DNA of 39,494 bases from a virus: IMG/VR virus record IMGVR_UViG_3300047548_000450, positions 1 through 39,494 of that record, one strand, 5' to 3'. Position numbers and translations under genes: made by a program. Of the stretch, positions 22,456 through 31,222 are shown piece after piece. Numbering within the stretch: the stretch's first letter is position 1; each line of letters starts with the position of its first letter. Under the pieces are notes generated by a model. The model ran no database searches, was not told the origin of the DNA, and worked only from the letters and a program-made list of their open reading frames with translations.

Positions 22456-23105
22456 GCATCGAAGCAATGAAGCAGGCGCTGGAGGCGCTGTCCGGTGTAG
22501 CAGATTGGGTAAATACGCGCACCCGAGAACACCCGTGGGATCAGTGGCAGCGCGTAGAGCCAGCCATCACCACCCTCCGCACTGCCATCGAGCAAGCAGA
22601 GAAGCAGGAGCCGTCCGGCTGGGTCAATCACGCGAACATCGCAAGCGCAGTGGCCGAGCGGGAGCGTGGAGGGAGTGGCGACACGCATACGTGGTCTGAA
22701 TCAAAAACGGCGTACCACACTGTGCCGTTCTACACCACCCCACCCGCAGCACCCGAGGGTATGGAGGATTTCCTTACCGACTTGGAGCGCAGCCGAACCA
22801 AATACCCGAAGAACGGGCGCATGTTCGATGGCCTGATGGGTGAGGTCGATGAGTTGCGTCGTGCCTATGCTGGCGACGGAGATGTACGCGCTGAGGCATT
22901 CGATGTGGCGGTCTGTGCATTCAGAATTGCCACCGAAGGCGACGCGGGCGGCAACGCGCTACTGGACACCCCACCCGCAGCACCTGTGCAGGAGCCCATG
23001 ACGGATGAACAGATCAAACAAGCCAAGCCAGTCTGCGCCGACTTTGTGAGCTTCCGCGCTGGCGTTCGTTATGCCGAAGCCCGATACAAGGAGAAGCAAC
23101 CATGA
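22452..23105 (+). CDS. Mosaic protein with MazG-like NTP pyrophosphohydrolase motif
   Basis: Two hundred and seventeen residues. The N-terminal MKQALEAL...AIEQAEKQEP module is shared with the gene at 23260. Residues about 104-165 carry the ExxE(13)ExxD pattern of all-alpha NTP pyrophosphohydrolases: EVDE at 131-134 and EAFD at 148-151, flanked by GLMG and CAFRIATEGD. Such enzymes hydrolyse unusual or excess nucleotides. The C-terminus is another short phage module. Function of the N-terminal part is unknown; the MazG call rests on the motif. Confidence 0.72.
   Translation: MSIEAMKQALEALSGVADWVNTRTREHPWDQWQRVEPAITTLRTAIEQAEKQEPSGWVNHANIASAVAERERGGSGDTHTWSESKTAYHTVPFYTTPPAAPEGMEDFLTDLERSRTKYPKNGRMFDGLMGEVDELRRAYAGDGDVRAEAFDVAVCAFRIATEGDAGGNALLDTPPAAPVQEPMTDEQIKQAKPVCADFVSFRAGVRYAEARYKEKQP
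22457..22487 (+). repeat. 31-bp direct repeat, copy 1
   Basis: Identical to 23268-23298. A second identical block of about 30 bp is at 22584-22613 and 23368-23397. Both encode the EAMKQALEA and AIEQAEKQEP modules. They mark duplication of a small gene and could recombine. Confidence 0.85.
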
Positions 23106-23263
23106 TCTATTTCGAGCATGATAAAGAGTATGTGTTCCTCTGGCCGTCCATTGCTATCAGCACGGCTGGTGAGTTTTGGATTGGGCTTGCATGGCTGTGT
23201 TTTGAAGTTGGCTGGCGCAGCGGCGATGACGGTGAACAAGATTGGAAAGGGCGAGAGGCATGA
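23102..23263 (+). CDS. Small membrane-like protein
   Basis: Fifty-three residues, MIYFEHDKEYVFLWP, with one aromatic hydrophobic segment (ISTAGEFWIGLAWLCFEVGW). Its start and stop overlap the two paralogous genes around it (ATGA each side). Confidence 0.6.
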   Translation: MIYFEHDKEYVFLWPSIAISTAGEFWIGLAWLCFEVGWRSGDDGEQDWKGREA

Positions 23264-23757
23264 ACCACATCGAAGCAATGAAGCAGGCGCTGGAGGCGTT
23301 GGAGGAGGTGCAAGGTCATATGAACACTTCTGATTGGTTCAACGAAAGGGTTGACGCCCTCCGCACCGCCATCGAGCAAGCAGAGAAGCAGGAGCCGGTG
23401 GCGTGGCGCTGGAAGTGGGGCAACAGCGGATGGCAGCTTGAAGACAAACGGCCACACAACGCCGACAGCACCGATGCCACGGTGGAACCGCTCTACACAC
23501 ACCCAGCACCCACAGTTCCTGTGCAGGAGCCGGTGGCGTGGGTTAATCACGGTGAAAACAGAATCACCCGAGTTACTGGATGGGACGGCTATGGTGCGCT
23601 CTACACCACCCCACCCGCAGCACAGCGGCAATGGGTTGGGCTGACGGATGAGGAAATCAAAACAATCTGGCGACAGTCTGACCATCTAACGGTCAATGAA
23701 GTATGTCGCGCCATCGAAGCCAAGCTGCGCGAGAAGAACACAGGAGAAACGAAATGA
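23260..23757 (+). CDS. Modular hypothetical protein, paralogue of 22452-23105
   Basis: One hundred and sixty-five residues. It repeats the EAMKQALEALE and AIEQAEKQEP modules, then short blocks such as VQEPVAWVNHG and LYTTPPAAQRQW, and ends with VGLTDEEIKTIWRQSDHLTVNEVCRAIEAKLREK. These blocks are shuffled in many Burkholderiales phages. It lacks the MazG-like motif of its neighbour. Confidence 0.75.
   Translation: MNHIEAMKQALEALEEVQGHMNTSDWFNERVDALRTAIEQAEKQEPVAWRWKWGNSGWQLEDKRPHNADSTDATVEPLYTHPAPTVPVQEPVAWVNHGENRITRVTGWDGYGALYTTPPAAQRQWVGLTDEEIKTIWRQSDHLTVNEVCRAIEAKLREKNTGETK
23268..23298 (+). repeat. 31-bp direct repeat, copy 2
   Basis: Second copy of 22457-22487, inside the paralogous gene. 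Perfect identity over 31 bp, despite divergence around it, suggests recent duplication or gene conversion. Confidence 0.85.
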
Positions 23758-23909
23758 GCCGACTGCTTGAATTCCTGTGGCACGGGTGCTGGCACAACTG
23801 GAAGCACACAGGGTCTGGCAGCCTGACCCAAGATGAGCATGAAATCGGTCGCTTCTACACGTACAAGTGCAGCAAGTGCGAGCGGCACAAAGACATTAAT
23901 GTGTATTGA
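23754..23909 (+). CDS. Zinc-knuckle micro-protein
   Basis: Fifty-one residues. CWHNWKHTG near the start and YKCSKCERHKDI near the end form an HxW...CxxC zinc knuckle like that in the gene at 10948-11415. Coupled to the preceding gene by ATGA. Function unknown. Confidence 0.65.
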   Translation: MSRLLEFLWHGCWHNWKHTGSGSLTQDEHEIGRFYTYKCSKCERHKDINVY

Positions 23910-23918
23910 GGAGTTGCC

Positions 23919-24089
23919 ATGAGCGAAGACGAAATGAAGCTGGACATGTTGGTTGCTGAGCTGGACTACGAGAACCGGCTCCTGCGCGCGCGCAACGATC
24001 GCCTGACGGCAGAAAACGAGGCGCTGGAAAAGCAGGTCAAGGAGCTGCGGGACCGCATGGCGCAGCCGCAGGCCAGCGGTGAGCTCTGA
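23919..24089 (+). CDS. Coiled-coil micro-protein
   Basis: Fifty-six residues, almost entirely a leucine-zipper-like coiled coil (VAELDYENRLLRARNDRLTA, then ENEALEKQVKELRD). Likely oligomerises. GAGG before the ATG; overlaps the next GTG start. Confidence 0.65.
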   Translation: MSEDEMKLDMLVAELDYENRLLRARNDRLTAENEALEKQVKELRDRMAQPQASGEL

Positions 24090-24285
24090 AACGCCCTGGC
24101 CGTACATCCGCGTCCTGCTCGGCCCAGGACTTCACTGGTCAAAACCGCCTGCCGTCATCCAGGCGGCGATCGACCGGGCCGAGCGCGAAGGCCAGCGCGC
24201 GGCGGCGGATCACTTGCGCATCATCCTTGACCAAATTCGGGTTGTCGGCTTCATCACCCCGGAAGAAAAAACCCCGCCGAGTTAG
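24079..24285 (+). CDS. Last rightward gene, hypothetical
   Basis: Sixty-eight residues from a GTG start that lies inside the end of the previous gene. PAVIQAAIDRAEREGQRAAADHLRIILDQIRVV is helical. Its stop codon lies in the loop of the leftward terminator, so the two opposing operons meet here without a gap. Confidence 0.55.
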   Translation: MSSETPWPYIRVLLGPGLHWSKPPAVIQAAIDRAEREGQRAAADHLRIILDQIRVVGFITPEEKTPPS

Positions 24286-24293
24286 GGCGGGGT
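24264..24293 (-). terminator. Intrinsic terminator of the late operon
   Basis: ACCCCGCC (24271-24278) and GGCGGGGT (24286-24293) form an 8-bp GC stem with a 7-base loop. On the minus strand it is followed by TTTTTTC (24264-24270 reversed), the classic rho-independent pattern for the leftward virion operon. For rightward transcripts there is no T-run, but the hairpin may still slow them. Confidence 0.88.
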
Positions 24294-24329
24294 TAAGCCT
24301 GATTTCTCAGGCGAGGGAGACAACTGCAA

Positions 24330-26357
24330 TCATTCCAGCGTGTCGGGCGCTGTCTGTTTTGGCGCGTTCATCTTGCGCCACTCGCGCTCCAGATCGCTCT
24401 CGCCTTCGGGTACATCGGGCGTTGTGGGCATGGCGGCCTCGATGCCGGCCGAGGTTTCGCCTTCCACAGCAGGTGGGTTGAAAATCGATGTTGTGGTGCC
24501 CATCACGGCGCCGGCCTCGCCAGCCGTTGCCTTGACCGCCTTGGGCGCTTGGCCGGCAGCATAGTCCTCGAGGAACTTCACCACAGCGGCCACCTCGGCA
24601 GGGTTCTTGGCCATCAGCATGTCGGCCAGCTTGTCTGCCACCTGGGGGGTAATCGTGGCGCTGTTGGCGAATCGTGTGGCCAGCCCGGACAGCGCGCCGC
24701 TGAAGTTGCCCAGCGCGCCCTGCACCACAGCCTGGCCAACGCCCGGGCCTTCGTCTAACTCTTCGGCCATACCCTTGCGCTTGGCGGTCTGCGAGCCGCC
24801 CAAAATTTTGTTGGCCTGCTGGAACAACTGAGCCTCACGCTCCAAAGCCGCCTTGAACAGACGGAAGTGCGCGGGGTCGTCGAACAAGGGCTGGAGCTTA
24901 GCCGTCGTTTCGGGCGAGTTGATGATCCTGTTGGCCGCGTTGAAGTTGGTCGACGGATCCATGATTGTGCTGTACAGGCTGCGGGCCACACCGGTGCGGA
25001 AGGCCTCTTTCTCGGCGCTGCCCATGCCGGACACCAGCTTGATCACCTGCTCGTGGTCCAGCTTGCCGAAGTCCTGCATGCCGGCGCGCATGGCGTCGAT
25101 CACCTCCATGTCGCCAGCGTAGGCTTGGCGGGCGGTGCGGTAGGCCGACTGCTCGCCGCCGGTGGCCTCGTCGATGGCGTTCACAAACACCTTGCGCAGG
25201 TCGCGCAGGGCGCTGGCCTCGGTCTTGGACAGGCCCTTGCCCGCAAAACCGGACTCAATCGTGGCATCGATGCCGCGCTTGATGTAGTCCAGCGTGCGAA
25301 CGTCGGGCAGCTTGGTCAGCTCCAAGATTTCCGCGCCGGAGTCGGTGAACTTGCCTGTCGGCTTGTAAATCTCGGGCAGAGCGTACTTGGCCGGGTCCTC
25401 GCCACGCAGTTTGGCGGCCATGGCCTCGGTGTCGGCGATGCCGCGAGCTTTCTGGAAGAACTGCTGAAACTGCGGGTTCTTGAGCGCCTCAACGATACGT
25501 GGGTCGTCCACATCGCCCCAGGCGTAAGCCTCGTCGTAGACGTTGTTTGCCTTGGCTCGAAGCTCTTTGACCAGCCTGGCCTCGTCCTCGTAAAAATTGC
25601 CCGGCTGCAGGCCCTTCTGGACTTGTTGGTAGGTGCGCTCGCGGGCGCCGGTTTTCTGCTGCGTAAGGGTCTTTTCGACCTTGCGCGTGCCCTTGCCGGT
25701 GCGCTGGGCCACAGCCTCGGCCAGGTCGGCCATTGCCGCGTCCACGTTGGCCAGGGTGCTGGGCACATTCAAAGCGCGGTCCTTGGCCATCATCTGCTCG
25801 ATCTGCTGTGGTGTCAGATCAGATTCGCGCATGGCTTTGGTCATCTTTTCGCCGGCCCGTGCGGAAATGGTCGCCTCGGTTGGCGCAAGGCGATCGCGCA
25901 GCCACTGGCCGGCGCTCTTGGCGCTGCGCAGCACAACGGGTGCGCCGCCGCCAATCGCCGTGCCCAGCGTGCCGCCAACAAGCGCGCCTGAGCCGCGTTC
26001 ACCCTCGGTTGCCGACCCAGCGCCGGACACCGCACCTGTGGCCCCGCCAAGGGCTGCCAGGCGACCCAAAGCGCCGATCGTCGAGCGTTGCGCCTGTGCA
26101 ACAGCGGCGGGCTGCGCGCCTGGGACAAACATCATCCCAATTGCAGGAGCCATGCCGCCAGCGAACTCGGCGGCCATGGCCGTGCCAGGGTTCTCGCGGG
26201 CGTACCGAGCGTACTCCTGGCGGATCTGCTGGAGAGCTTGCTCGTAGGGCTGGTCGCCCAGCCTGGAGCGCAGCCAGGCCTCGGCCTCGTCGCCCCAGCC
26301 CATGCCCAGGCCCTGGCCCAGGAAGGCGCGGGCTGCGTTGATGGTGCCGTCAGCCAT
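24330..26357 (-). CDS. Probable internal virion / DNA-ejection protein
   Basis: Six hundred and seventy-five residues. N-terminal WGDEAEAWLRSRLGDQPYEQALQQIRQEY, then Ala/Gly-rich hydrophobic stretches (AAEFAGGMAPAIGMMFVPG, GGTLGTAIGGG at about 60-140), then a long helical body and an acidic tail. Membrane-active segments plus long helices fit podovirus ejection proteins that form a channel through the host envelope, but no direct homology is visible to me. It is the last gene of the late operon, starting in a TAATG overlap. Confidence 0.7.
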   Translation of the reverse strand: MADGTINAARAFLGQGLGMGWGDEAEAWLRSRLGDQPYEQALQQIRQEYARYARENPGTAMAAEFAGGMAPAIGMMFVPGAQPAAVAQAQRSTIGALGRLAALGGATGAVSGAGSATEGERGSGALVGGTLGTAIGGGAPVVLRSAKSAGQWLRDRLAPTEATISARAGEKMTKAMRESDLTPQQIEQMMAKDRALNVPSTLANVDAAMADLAEAVAQRTGKGTRKVEKTLTQQKTGARERTYQQVQKGLQPGNFYEDEARLVKELRAKANNVYDEAYAWGDVDDPRIVEALKNPQFQQFFQKARGIADTEAMAAKLRGEDPAKYALPEIYKPTGKFTDSGAEILELTKLPDVRTLDYIKRGIDATIESGFAGKGLSKTEASALRDLRKVFVNAIDEATGGEQSAYRTARQAYAGDMEVIDAMRAGMQDFGKLDHEQVIKLVSGMGSAEKEAFRTGVARSLYSTIMDPSTNFNAANRIINSPETTAKLQPLFDDPAHFRLFKAALEREAQLFQQANKILGGSQTAKRKGMAEELDEGPGVGQAVVQGALGNFSGALSGLATRFANSATITPQVADKLADMLMAKNPAEVAAVVKFLEDYAAGQAPKAVKATAGEAGAVMGTTTSIFNPPAVEGETSAGIEAAMPTTPDVPEGESDLEREWRKMNAPKQTAPDTLE

Positions 26358-27634
26358 TACTCAAGCCCTCCTGCCGGGGTGGTGTCGCGGTACAACCCCT
26401 GGTTGATCTCGTTGAAACGTTTTTGCAGTTTGGCCTGGCCACGCTGCAGGGCGCCGTAAGCGTTGAGCATGATGCGGCGGCGCTCTTCCTGGTTCTTGGA
26501 CTTGGCACCAGAAACCATGGAAAGCAGCTTGATGTCCGAATCGGACAGCACGCCCTTCATTTTTTCGGATGCCGAGCTGATCATCTGGTCGGTAAGCAGG
26601 TTTTCCAGCTCTTGCGTATTGACCAGGACCGGGTCCTTGGATCCTGCGGCCTCCAAAACAGTGCGAGCCGCCTTATCGGCCAAAGAGCCGGACATGCTGT
26701 TCTTGTTGAGCTCGAAAGCGCGGCTGAGGACACCCATGGAGCCTTTGACGCTGTTGAGCGCGTCCTCTGTTTCGGTCTTGAGCTTCAACTCTTGAGGTGT
26801 CAGCTTGGTGGCCTGCTGCTGCTGGAAGTCGAACTTCTGCTGGGCCAGGGCAAGGTTTGCCTGGGCGGTGCCCATCTGTGCCAGTGTGGCGTTGATGCGG
26901 CTCATCTGCTGCTCAGTGTTCATGGCTGCGATTTCGCTCACGCGTTTCTGGAACTCGGGCGTGCCAGGCTGCAGGCCCTCGTCCTTGGCCTGCTTTCCTG
27001 CGGACGACTCGGGCTGGCCGGACTTCACATAGTCCTTGATCAGCTCTGTGGCGATCGTGCGCTTGTCTTTCATGCCCTCGGCAGCCAGTGCACGCAGGGT
27101 GTTGAGGTCCTCTTTGGCGCCGGTCATGCGCAGCTTTTGCGCCTCCAGGCCGAGCTGCAGACGTCGGTTTCGCTCGGCAAGAGCCGCCTCGCGCTGCTCC
27201 TTGTTCATAGTGGCGGCTGCCTCGCCGGCCTTGCCCAGCGATTCCATGAAATTGCCCGTCTTGGTTGGCGCACCGAAGGCGGCAGCCAGGCGGAAGTACA
27301 TCTCGGCCTTGCTGGGGCCGGTGTCGCCGGGCTGCTTGATGGCGTCTTGCAGGAGCTTGTTGAAAGCCTCGGACTCGCGGGTCATGGTCTCGCGGGCGGA
27401 TTTCAGCTCGGCCCCGTACTCGTCGCCCTGCGGGAAGTATCGGCTGACCAGCGACATGAGCTGATCGTTTCGGCCGCCACTGGCGACCTGGGGAATGGCC
27501 GCCATCTGAGTCATGACAGGCTGCGCAGCTTCGGCAGTTGCAGCGGGCGCAATCGGAGCGGCCGCAATAGGAAGCCGAATCCCAGGCTCCCCGCCAATTT
27601 CGTAGTTCGAGGCCAGGTCGTAAATCGATGGCAT
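26357..27634 (-). CDS. Probable internal virion protein
   Basis: Four hundred and twenty-five residues. Helical, with Lys/Gln/Ala-rich coiled-coil regions (NKEQREAALAERNRRLQLGLEAQKLRM, INATLAQMGTAQANLALAQQ). GGAGG just before 27634 favours this start over an earlier in-frame TTG. Placed between two other virion proteins, it is probably carried in the head or tail hub; inferred. Confidence 0.7.
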   Translation of the reverse strand: MPSIYDLASNYEIGGEPGIRLPIAAAPIAPAATAEAAQPVMTQMAAIPQVASGGRNDQLMSLVSRYFPQGDEYGAELKSARETMTRESEAFNKLLQDAIKQPGDTGPSKAEMYFRLAAAFGAPTKTGNFMESLGKAGEAAATMNKEQREAALAERNRRLQLGLEAQKLRMTGAKEDLNTLRALAAEGMKDKRTIATELIKDYVKSGQPESSAGKQAKDEGLQPGTPEFQKRVSEIAAMNTEQQMSRINATLAQMGTAQANLALAQQKFDFQQQQATKLTPQELKLKTETEDALNSVKGSMGVLSRAFELNKNSMSGSLADKAARTVLEAAGSKDPVLVNTQELENLLTDQMISSASEKMKGVLSDSDIKLLSMVSGAKSKNQEERRRIMLNAYGALQRGQAKLQKRFNEINQGLYRDTTPAGGLE

Positions 27635-27649
27635 GTTTGCCTCCAAAAA

Positions 27650-29089
27650 TTAACCGCCGAGCAGCTTGCTCAGACCGGCGGATGCGGACAGGCCGGTTGC
27701 CAGCTGCTGCAACGGCGATGCCGAGTAGGTCTGACCGGTGGTCTGGCCGGTTTGCGTTGTCGACGACTGCACGTTGGGCGCCATGCCGCGCACCTGGGTG
27801 GACAGCCAGTCGAGCTGGCTCTTGGGGTACTGCAGCTCCGTAAGGTACTGCTGGTACTTTACGTCGGCCTCGCGCTGCGCAAGTTGCTGCTGAGCTGCGC
27901 CAGCGGCCTCCAGGGCAGCCGCATCGGTCGTCCGCATCTGCTGGCCTTGCTGTGCCATGGCGGCCATCTGCTGCAGAGTAGATTGCTGACGCTGCAGGTC
28001 GGCTTGCGTGAGCTGGCCAGCCTGCGACCCCAAGGACGCAAGCAGCTGCTGCTGCTGACCCGTCAGGGCACCGGTTTGCTGGGCGGCGCTCAGGAGGGCC
28101 TGCTGCTGGGCCTGAGTCAATCCGCCAAGCTGCGTGCCTATGCCGCCCAAAGCCTGGGCGCGAGCGATTTCTTGCTGCGCCGCCTGCTGCTGTGCAGAGG
28201 TAAGGGCTTGGCCGCCGGACAGGATGGCCTGCTGTTGGGCGGTACCCAGACCGCCAGCCGTCGATGCCAGCTGAGCCTGACGCGCGGCCTCTTGCTGGGC
28301 TGCGGAAACGGCCTGGCCGTATCCGGCCTGCAGAGCCTGCGACTGCTGGTTGAGGATCGACTCTTGGGTGTCGCGCAGGGCCCGGCCGCCAAACTCGCCC
28401 ATGCGCGTGCCGCCGAACTGGCCAGCACGGATGAAGGCGTCGGAAACGGACGGCAGCAGGTTCTCTTGCAGGTTCCGCGCACCGAGCTTGGCGATCTGGT
28501 TGGTGACCGACTCGGTGTAAGGGTTGAAGAACTGCCCAATGTCCTGCGCCGTGGTTTGCGCAGCCTGCTGCATGTACGGAGCGGCAGCGGTCAGGCCTGA
28601 GCCCTCCAGGCTGGCCTGCACATAAGGCGACAGCGTGCGTGCACCGGTACTGGTGTCAACGCCCGCCAGAGCGGCGGCCTGCTGGTTCAAAAACGGCTGA
28701 GCCGCGCCAACACCGGTTGTGCCTGTGGCCTGCGTGATCAAACCCTGGGCGGCTTGCAGCGGGCTCATGCCAGCGGCTTGCGTCATGTACGGCGTGGCAG
28801 CCGATACGGCGCCAGGGGCCGTTGTCAGCTTTTCAAGCCCAGTCTGGGCGGTTTCAAACGGCGCTTTCCAAAGGCCCTGGTTTGCGCTGACAGCCTCGTA
28901 GGCTTGTTTCTGTTGGGGCGTTGCACCTGCTACCAGCGTGCCGCTGTACGGCGTGAACGGCGTGTTGGCCACGTTGGTGGCCTGGTAGATTTGGTTGTAG
29001 ATGGCGTCCTGCAGCCACTTCGGGGTCTCCGTCGTGCTGGTGACGTAGGAGGTGGCTTTTTGGGGTTCACCCTGGAAAAGACTGCCCAT
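27650..29089 (-). CDS. Gln/Ala-rich virion protein
   Basis: Four hundred and seventy-nine residues. The N-terminal part (TPKWLQDAIYNQIYQATNVANTPFTPY) resembles N-termini of podovirus internal or tail proteins. From about residue 250 the protein is a long run of Q/A-rich heptads (AAQQEAARQAQLAST, LTQAQQQALLSAAQQTGALTG), a very long helical coil. Likely an ejected or channel-forming protein. Only 1 bp separates it from the gene upstream. Confidence 0.7.
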   Translation of the reverse strand: MGSLFQGEPQKATSYVTSTTETPKWLQDAIYNQIYQATNVANTPFTPYSGTLVAGATPQQKQAYEAVSANQGLWKAPFETAQTGLEKLTTAPGAVSAATPYMTQAAGMSPLQAAQGLITQATGTTGVGAAQPFLNQQAAALAGVDTSTGARTLSPYVQASLEGSGLTAAAPYMQQAAQTTAQDIGQFFNPYTESVTNQIAKLGARNLQENLLPSVSDAFIRAGQFGGTRMGEFGGRALRDTQESILNQQSQALQAGYGQAVSAAQQEAARQAQLASTAGGLGTAQQQAILSGGQALTSAQQQAAQQEIARAQALGGIGTQLGGLTQAQQQALLSAAQQTGALTGQQQQLLASLGSQAGQLTQADLQRQQSTLQQMAAMAQQGQQMRTTDAAALEAAGAAQQQLAQREADVKYQQYLTELQYPKSQLDWLSTQVRGMAPNVQSSTTQTGQTTGQTYSASPLQQLATGLSASAGLSKLLGG

Positions 29090-29090
29090 G

Positions 29091-30998
29091 TTATGCGCCT
29101 TTCAGATATGCCAACGGCGATTTGGCGTTCGCGCTGAACTTGCCCCGGGCCATCGATTTGCCTTTGTGTTGGCGAATTTTAGCCCGCATCTGGTCCAGTC
29201 GGCGAGCCCCTTCGCCCGTCGATCCGTCGCCCAAGAGTGCCACCGTCTCGGCGTCCATGACGTACTCGCCGTCCGACAGGCGGGCCGGGATGGTGTCATC
29301 GCGGCCAGAACCGCCGCCGCGCGCCAGGCGCATCAAGGCGCCACCGCGAGCAAGTTGCTGGGGCTCTTGCGCGGCTGGGTTGTCGTACATGCCGCCGCCG
29401 ACCTTGTCCCAGTTGCGGGCGATGTAACTGCCGATCGGCAGGCCCTGGATCTTGGCCGCCGCGTTGAGCGTGTCCCAATTCCAGGTACGCATCGGGCGGT
29501 TGAAGTATTCCTGCTGCTCGGGCGTCATACCGGCCACAACCTGCTGCACCTGCTCGGGCGTTTCGGCAGCGCTGAAAAGCGACAGCAACGGCAGCATGTT
29601 GGCTGCGGTGCCCAGGCTGAAGCCCTTGTTGGCAGCCGCGTCGCCGACCGTGCCTTTGACGCCAGGCGTGGTGGCAGCCGTCTGGGCCGCGATCGCGTTA
29701 AGCGGCGACTGCTGGATGCCGGTGCCCAGCTCGGGCTGTGCGCTGGCCGTTTGAGCCGTTGGTGCAGTGAGCGAGTAGTCGACGGCCATGGTTTCGGGCC
29801 CTTTAAACGTCGGGGTCCGCCCACCGGTCAGGCTGTAATCCATGCCTACGCCCATTTCCGGAATGCTGGCCGTATTCAGCGCCGGAGTTTTCAGGCCTTC
29901 GATGGCAATGTCGGACGGGGCCTTCAAGCCCAAGCCACCCGAGTCGGATGGGGTCAGGTCGTAGGGAGACTTGGGAGCCGGGGCGGTCAGGCCAGCGGCC
30001 AGGCCAGACAGAGCGCCAGCGGTGAATGCCTGCGTTGGCGTTGCGCCCATGGTCAGGGCGTTGCCAAATTGCTGGCCAGCCGTCTGCAGGCCGGTACCGA
30101 GCTTGCCTCCAACACCGCCGGCAGCGCCAGAGAGCGTGCTGCCAGCGTAGCCGCCAACACCACCCTGGACTGCGCCAGTCAGGAAGTCCCCTCCGGTCGC
30201 TGCGCTTTGTGCGCCGCCGATCAGCGAGCTTCCAATCACGTTTTTGGCTGTGTCGCTCAGCGCCATGCCTGTGGCATCGCCAACCATTCCACCCAAAGCG
30301 CCACCAGCGCCAGCGCCCAAAGCGCCGCCGATCGCGCCCTGCAAAGCGTTGCCTCCTGTCGCGGCGGAGCTTAAGCCACCAATCGCCGCACTGCCAAGCA
30401 TGCTGGCGGCCGTGCCAGCAAGAGCACCACCACTCAAAGCCGATCCGATAGCGGTTCCAACGCCAGGCGCAACCACACTCAACACGATCGGCAGAACAGG
30501 AGCCACGGCCTTGACGATCTTCTTAAACGCTTTTTTCAAGCTCCAGAACTCTGGCAAACCCGTCTGTGGATTGATCGTGCCGGAACCGCCGCGAGCACGC
30601 AACAGGCGCGCTTCCTCGGGCGTGATGTGGGCCAACATGGTGTCACCGTAGCGGCCCATGCGAGCAATCTGGTTCAGGCCGCCACGGGCAAAACGCGGCA
30701 TGTTGCCGGACTGAAGCTGGCTTTGCACGACCTTCAGCGCAATCAGCAGAACGGTCAGCAACATCTCGTCAAATTGCTCCGGAAGGTCGTCCTCGTCGAT
30801 CAGATTCGACTGGATCATGGCCATGCGCGTTTGTGGGTAAACGGCAGGGTTTTGGAGCGTGCTTTCGATAATCTGTGCAAGTTGATCGACTGCCTCCGGA
30901 GAGACGTCCTCGTCGTTCATGATTTCCTGGATGGCCTCGCCAACAGCCTGCATGGCCTGGGGGTTGCCTTGGATCAGGTTCAAAATTTCTTGATTCAT
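29091..30998 (-). CDS. Large virion protein with Gly/Ala membrane region and SDGEYV motif
   Basis: Six hundred and thirty-five residues. Helical N-terminus, a long Gly/Ala/Ser stretch (about 170-330, e.g. LPIVLSVVAPGVGTAIGSALSGGALAG) that could insert in a membrane, a flexible middle, and the C-terminal DDTIPARLSDGEYVMDAETVALLGDGSTGEGARRLDQM pattern found in many podovirus structural proteins. Start at 30998 overlaps the upstream stop (ATGA); an earlier in-frame start is possible. Probably an ejection protein. Confidence 0.75.
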   Translation of the reverse strand: MNQEILNLIQGNPQAMQAVGEAIQEIMNDEDVSPEAVDQLAQIIESTLQNPAVYPQTRMAMIQSNLIDEDDLPEQFDEMLLTVLLIALKVVQSQLQSGNMPRFARGGLNQIARMGRYGDTMLAHITPEEARLLRARGGSGTINPQTGLPEFWSLKKAFKKIVKAVAPVLPIVLSVVAPGVGTAIGSALSGGALAGTAASMLGSAAIGGLSSAATGGNALQGAIGGALGAGAGGALGGMVGDATGMALSDTAKNVIGSSLIGGAQSAATGGDFLTGAVQGGVGGYAGSTLSGAAGGVGGKLGTGLQTAGQQFGNALTMGATPTQAFTAGALSGLAAGLTAPAPKSPYDLTPSDSGGLGLKAPSDIAIEGLKTPALNTASIPEMGVGMDYSLTGGRTPTFKGPETMAVDYSLTAPTAQTASAQPELGTGIQQSPLNAIAAQTAATTPGVKGTVGDAAANKGFSLGTAANMLPLLSLFSAAETPEQVQQVVAGMTPEQQEYFNRPMRTWNWDTLNAAAKIQGLPIGSYIARNWDKVGGGMYDNPAAQEPQQLARGGALMRLARGGGSGRDDTIPARLSDGEYVMDAETVALLGDGSTGEGARRLDQMRAKIRQHKGKSMARGKFSANAKSPLAYLKGA

Positions 30999-31222
30999 GA
31001 GAGTGCTCCAACCAGCCTTTCGGCCCATTCTTTCCAGTCTGTAAATCCGTAAGGATTGGGCAAGTTTCGCCCAATCGTCGTGTTGTTCAGGAACTGCACG
31101 CCCCAGTCCTGCCAGCGGTCCGGGTCCTGCAGCCGACCAAAGGAGCCGTAGGCGTCGAGGTCAATGATGACCTGCGACGACCAGTCGAGCAGCTCCATTC
31201 CTGTGGGCAGCGTGATGATCAT
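30995..31222 (-). CDS. Small virion-operon protein
   Basis: Seventy-five residues, starting MIITLPTGMELLDWSSQVI. Contains FGRLQDPDRWQDWGVQFLN, possibly a small assembly factor or tail component. Both ends overlap large structural genes (ATGA). No function recognised. Confidence 0.6.
   Translation of the reverse strand: MIITLPTGMELLDWSSQVIIDLDAYGSFGRLQDPDRWQDWGVQFLNNTTIGRNLPNPYGFTDWKEWAERLVGALS

Noticed and set aside
24079-24293. Terminator acting mainly on the rightward operon
   Set aside because: The T-run lies only on the leftward transcript; the rightward side lacks one.
26423-28600. 725-codon rightward open frame
   Set aside because: Antisense to two late virion genes, no ribosome site or recognisable domain, Leu/Gly-rich as expected for a shadow of Gln/Ala-rich coding.
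30995-31028. Longer start of the 29091-30998 gene
   Set aside because: The earlier in-frame start falls inside the upstream gene, while the ATG at 30998 has the ATGA overlap used throughout this operon.
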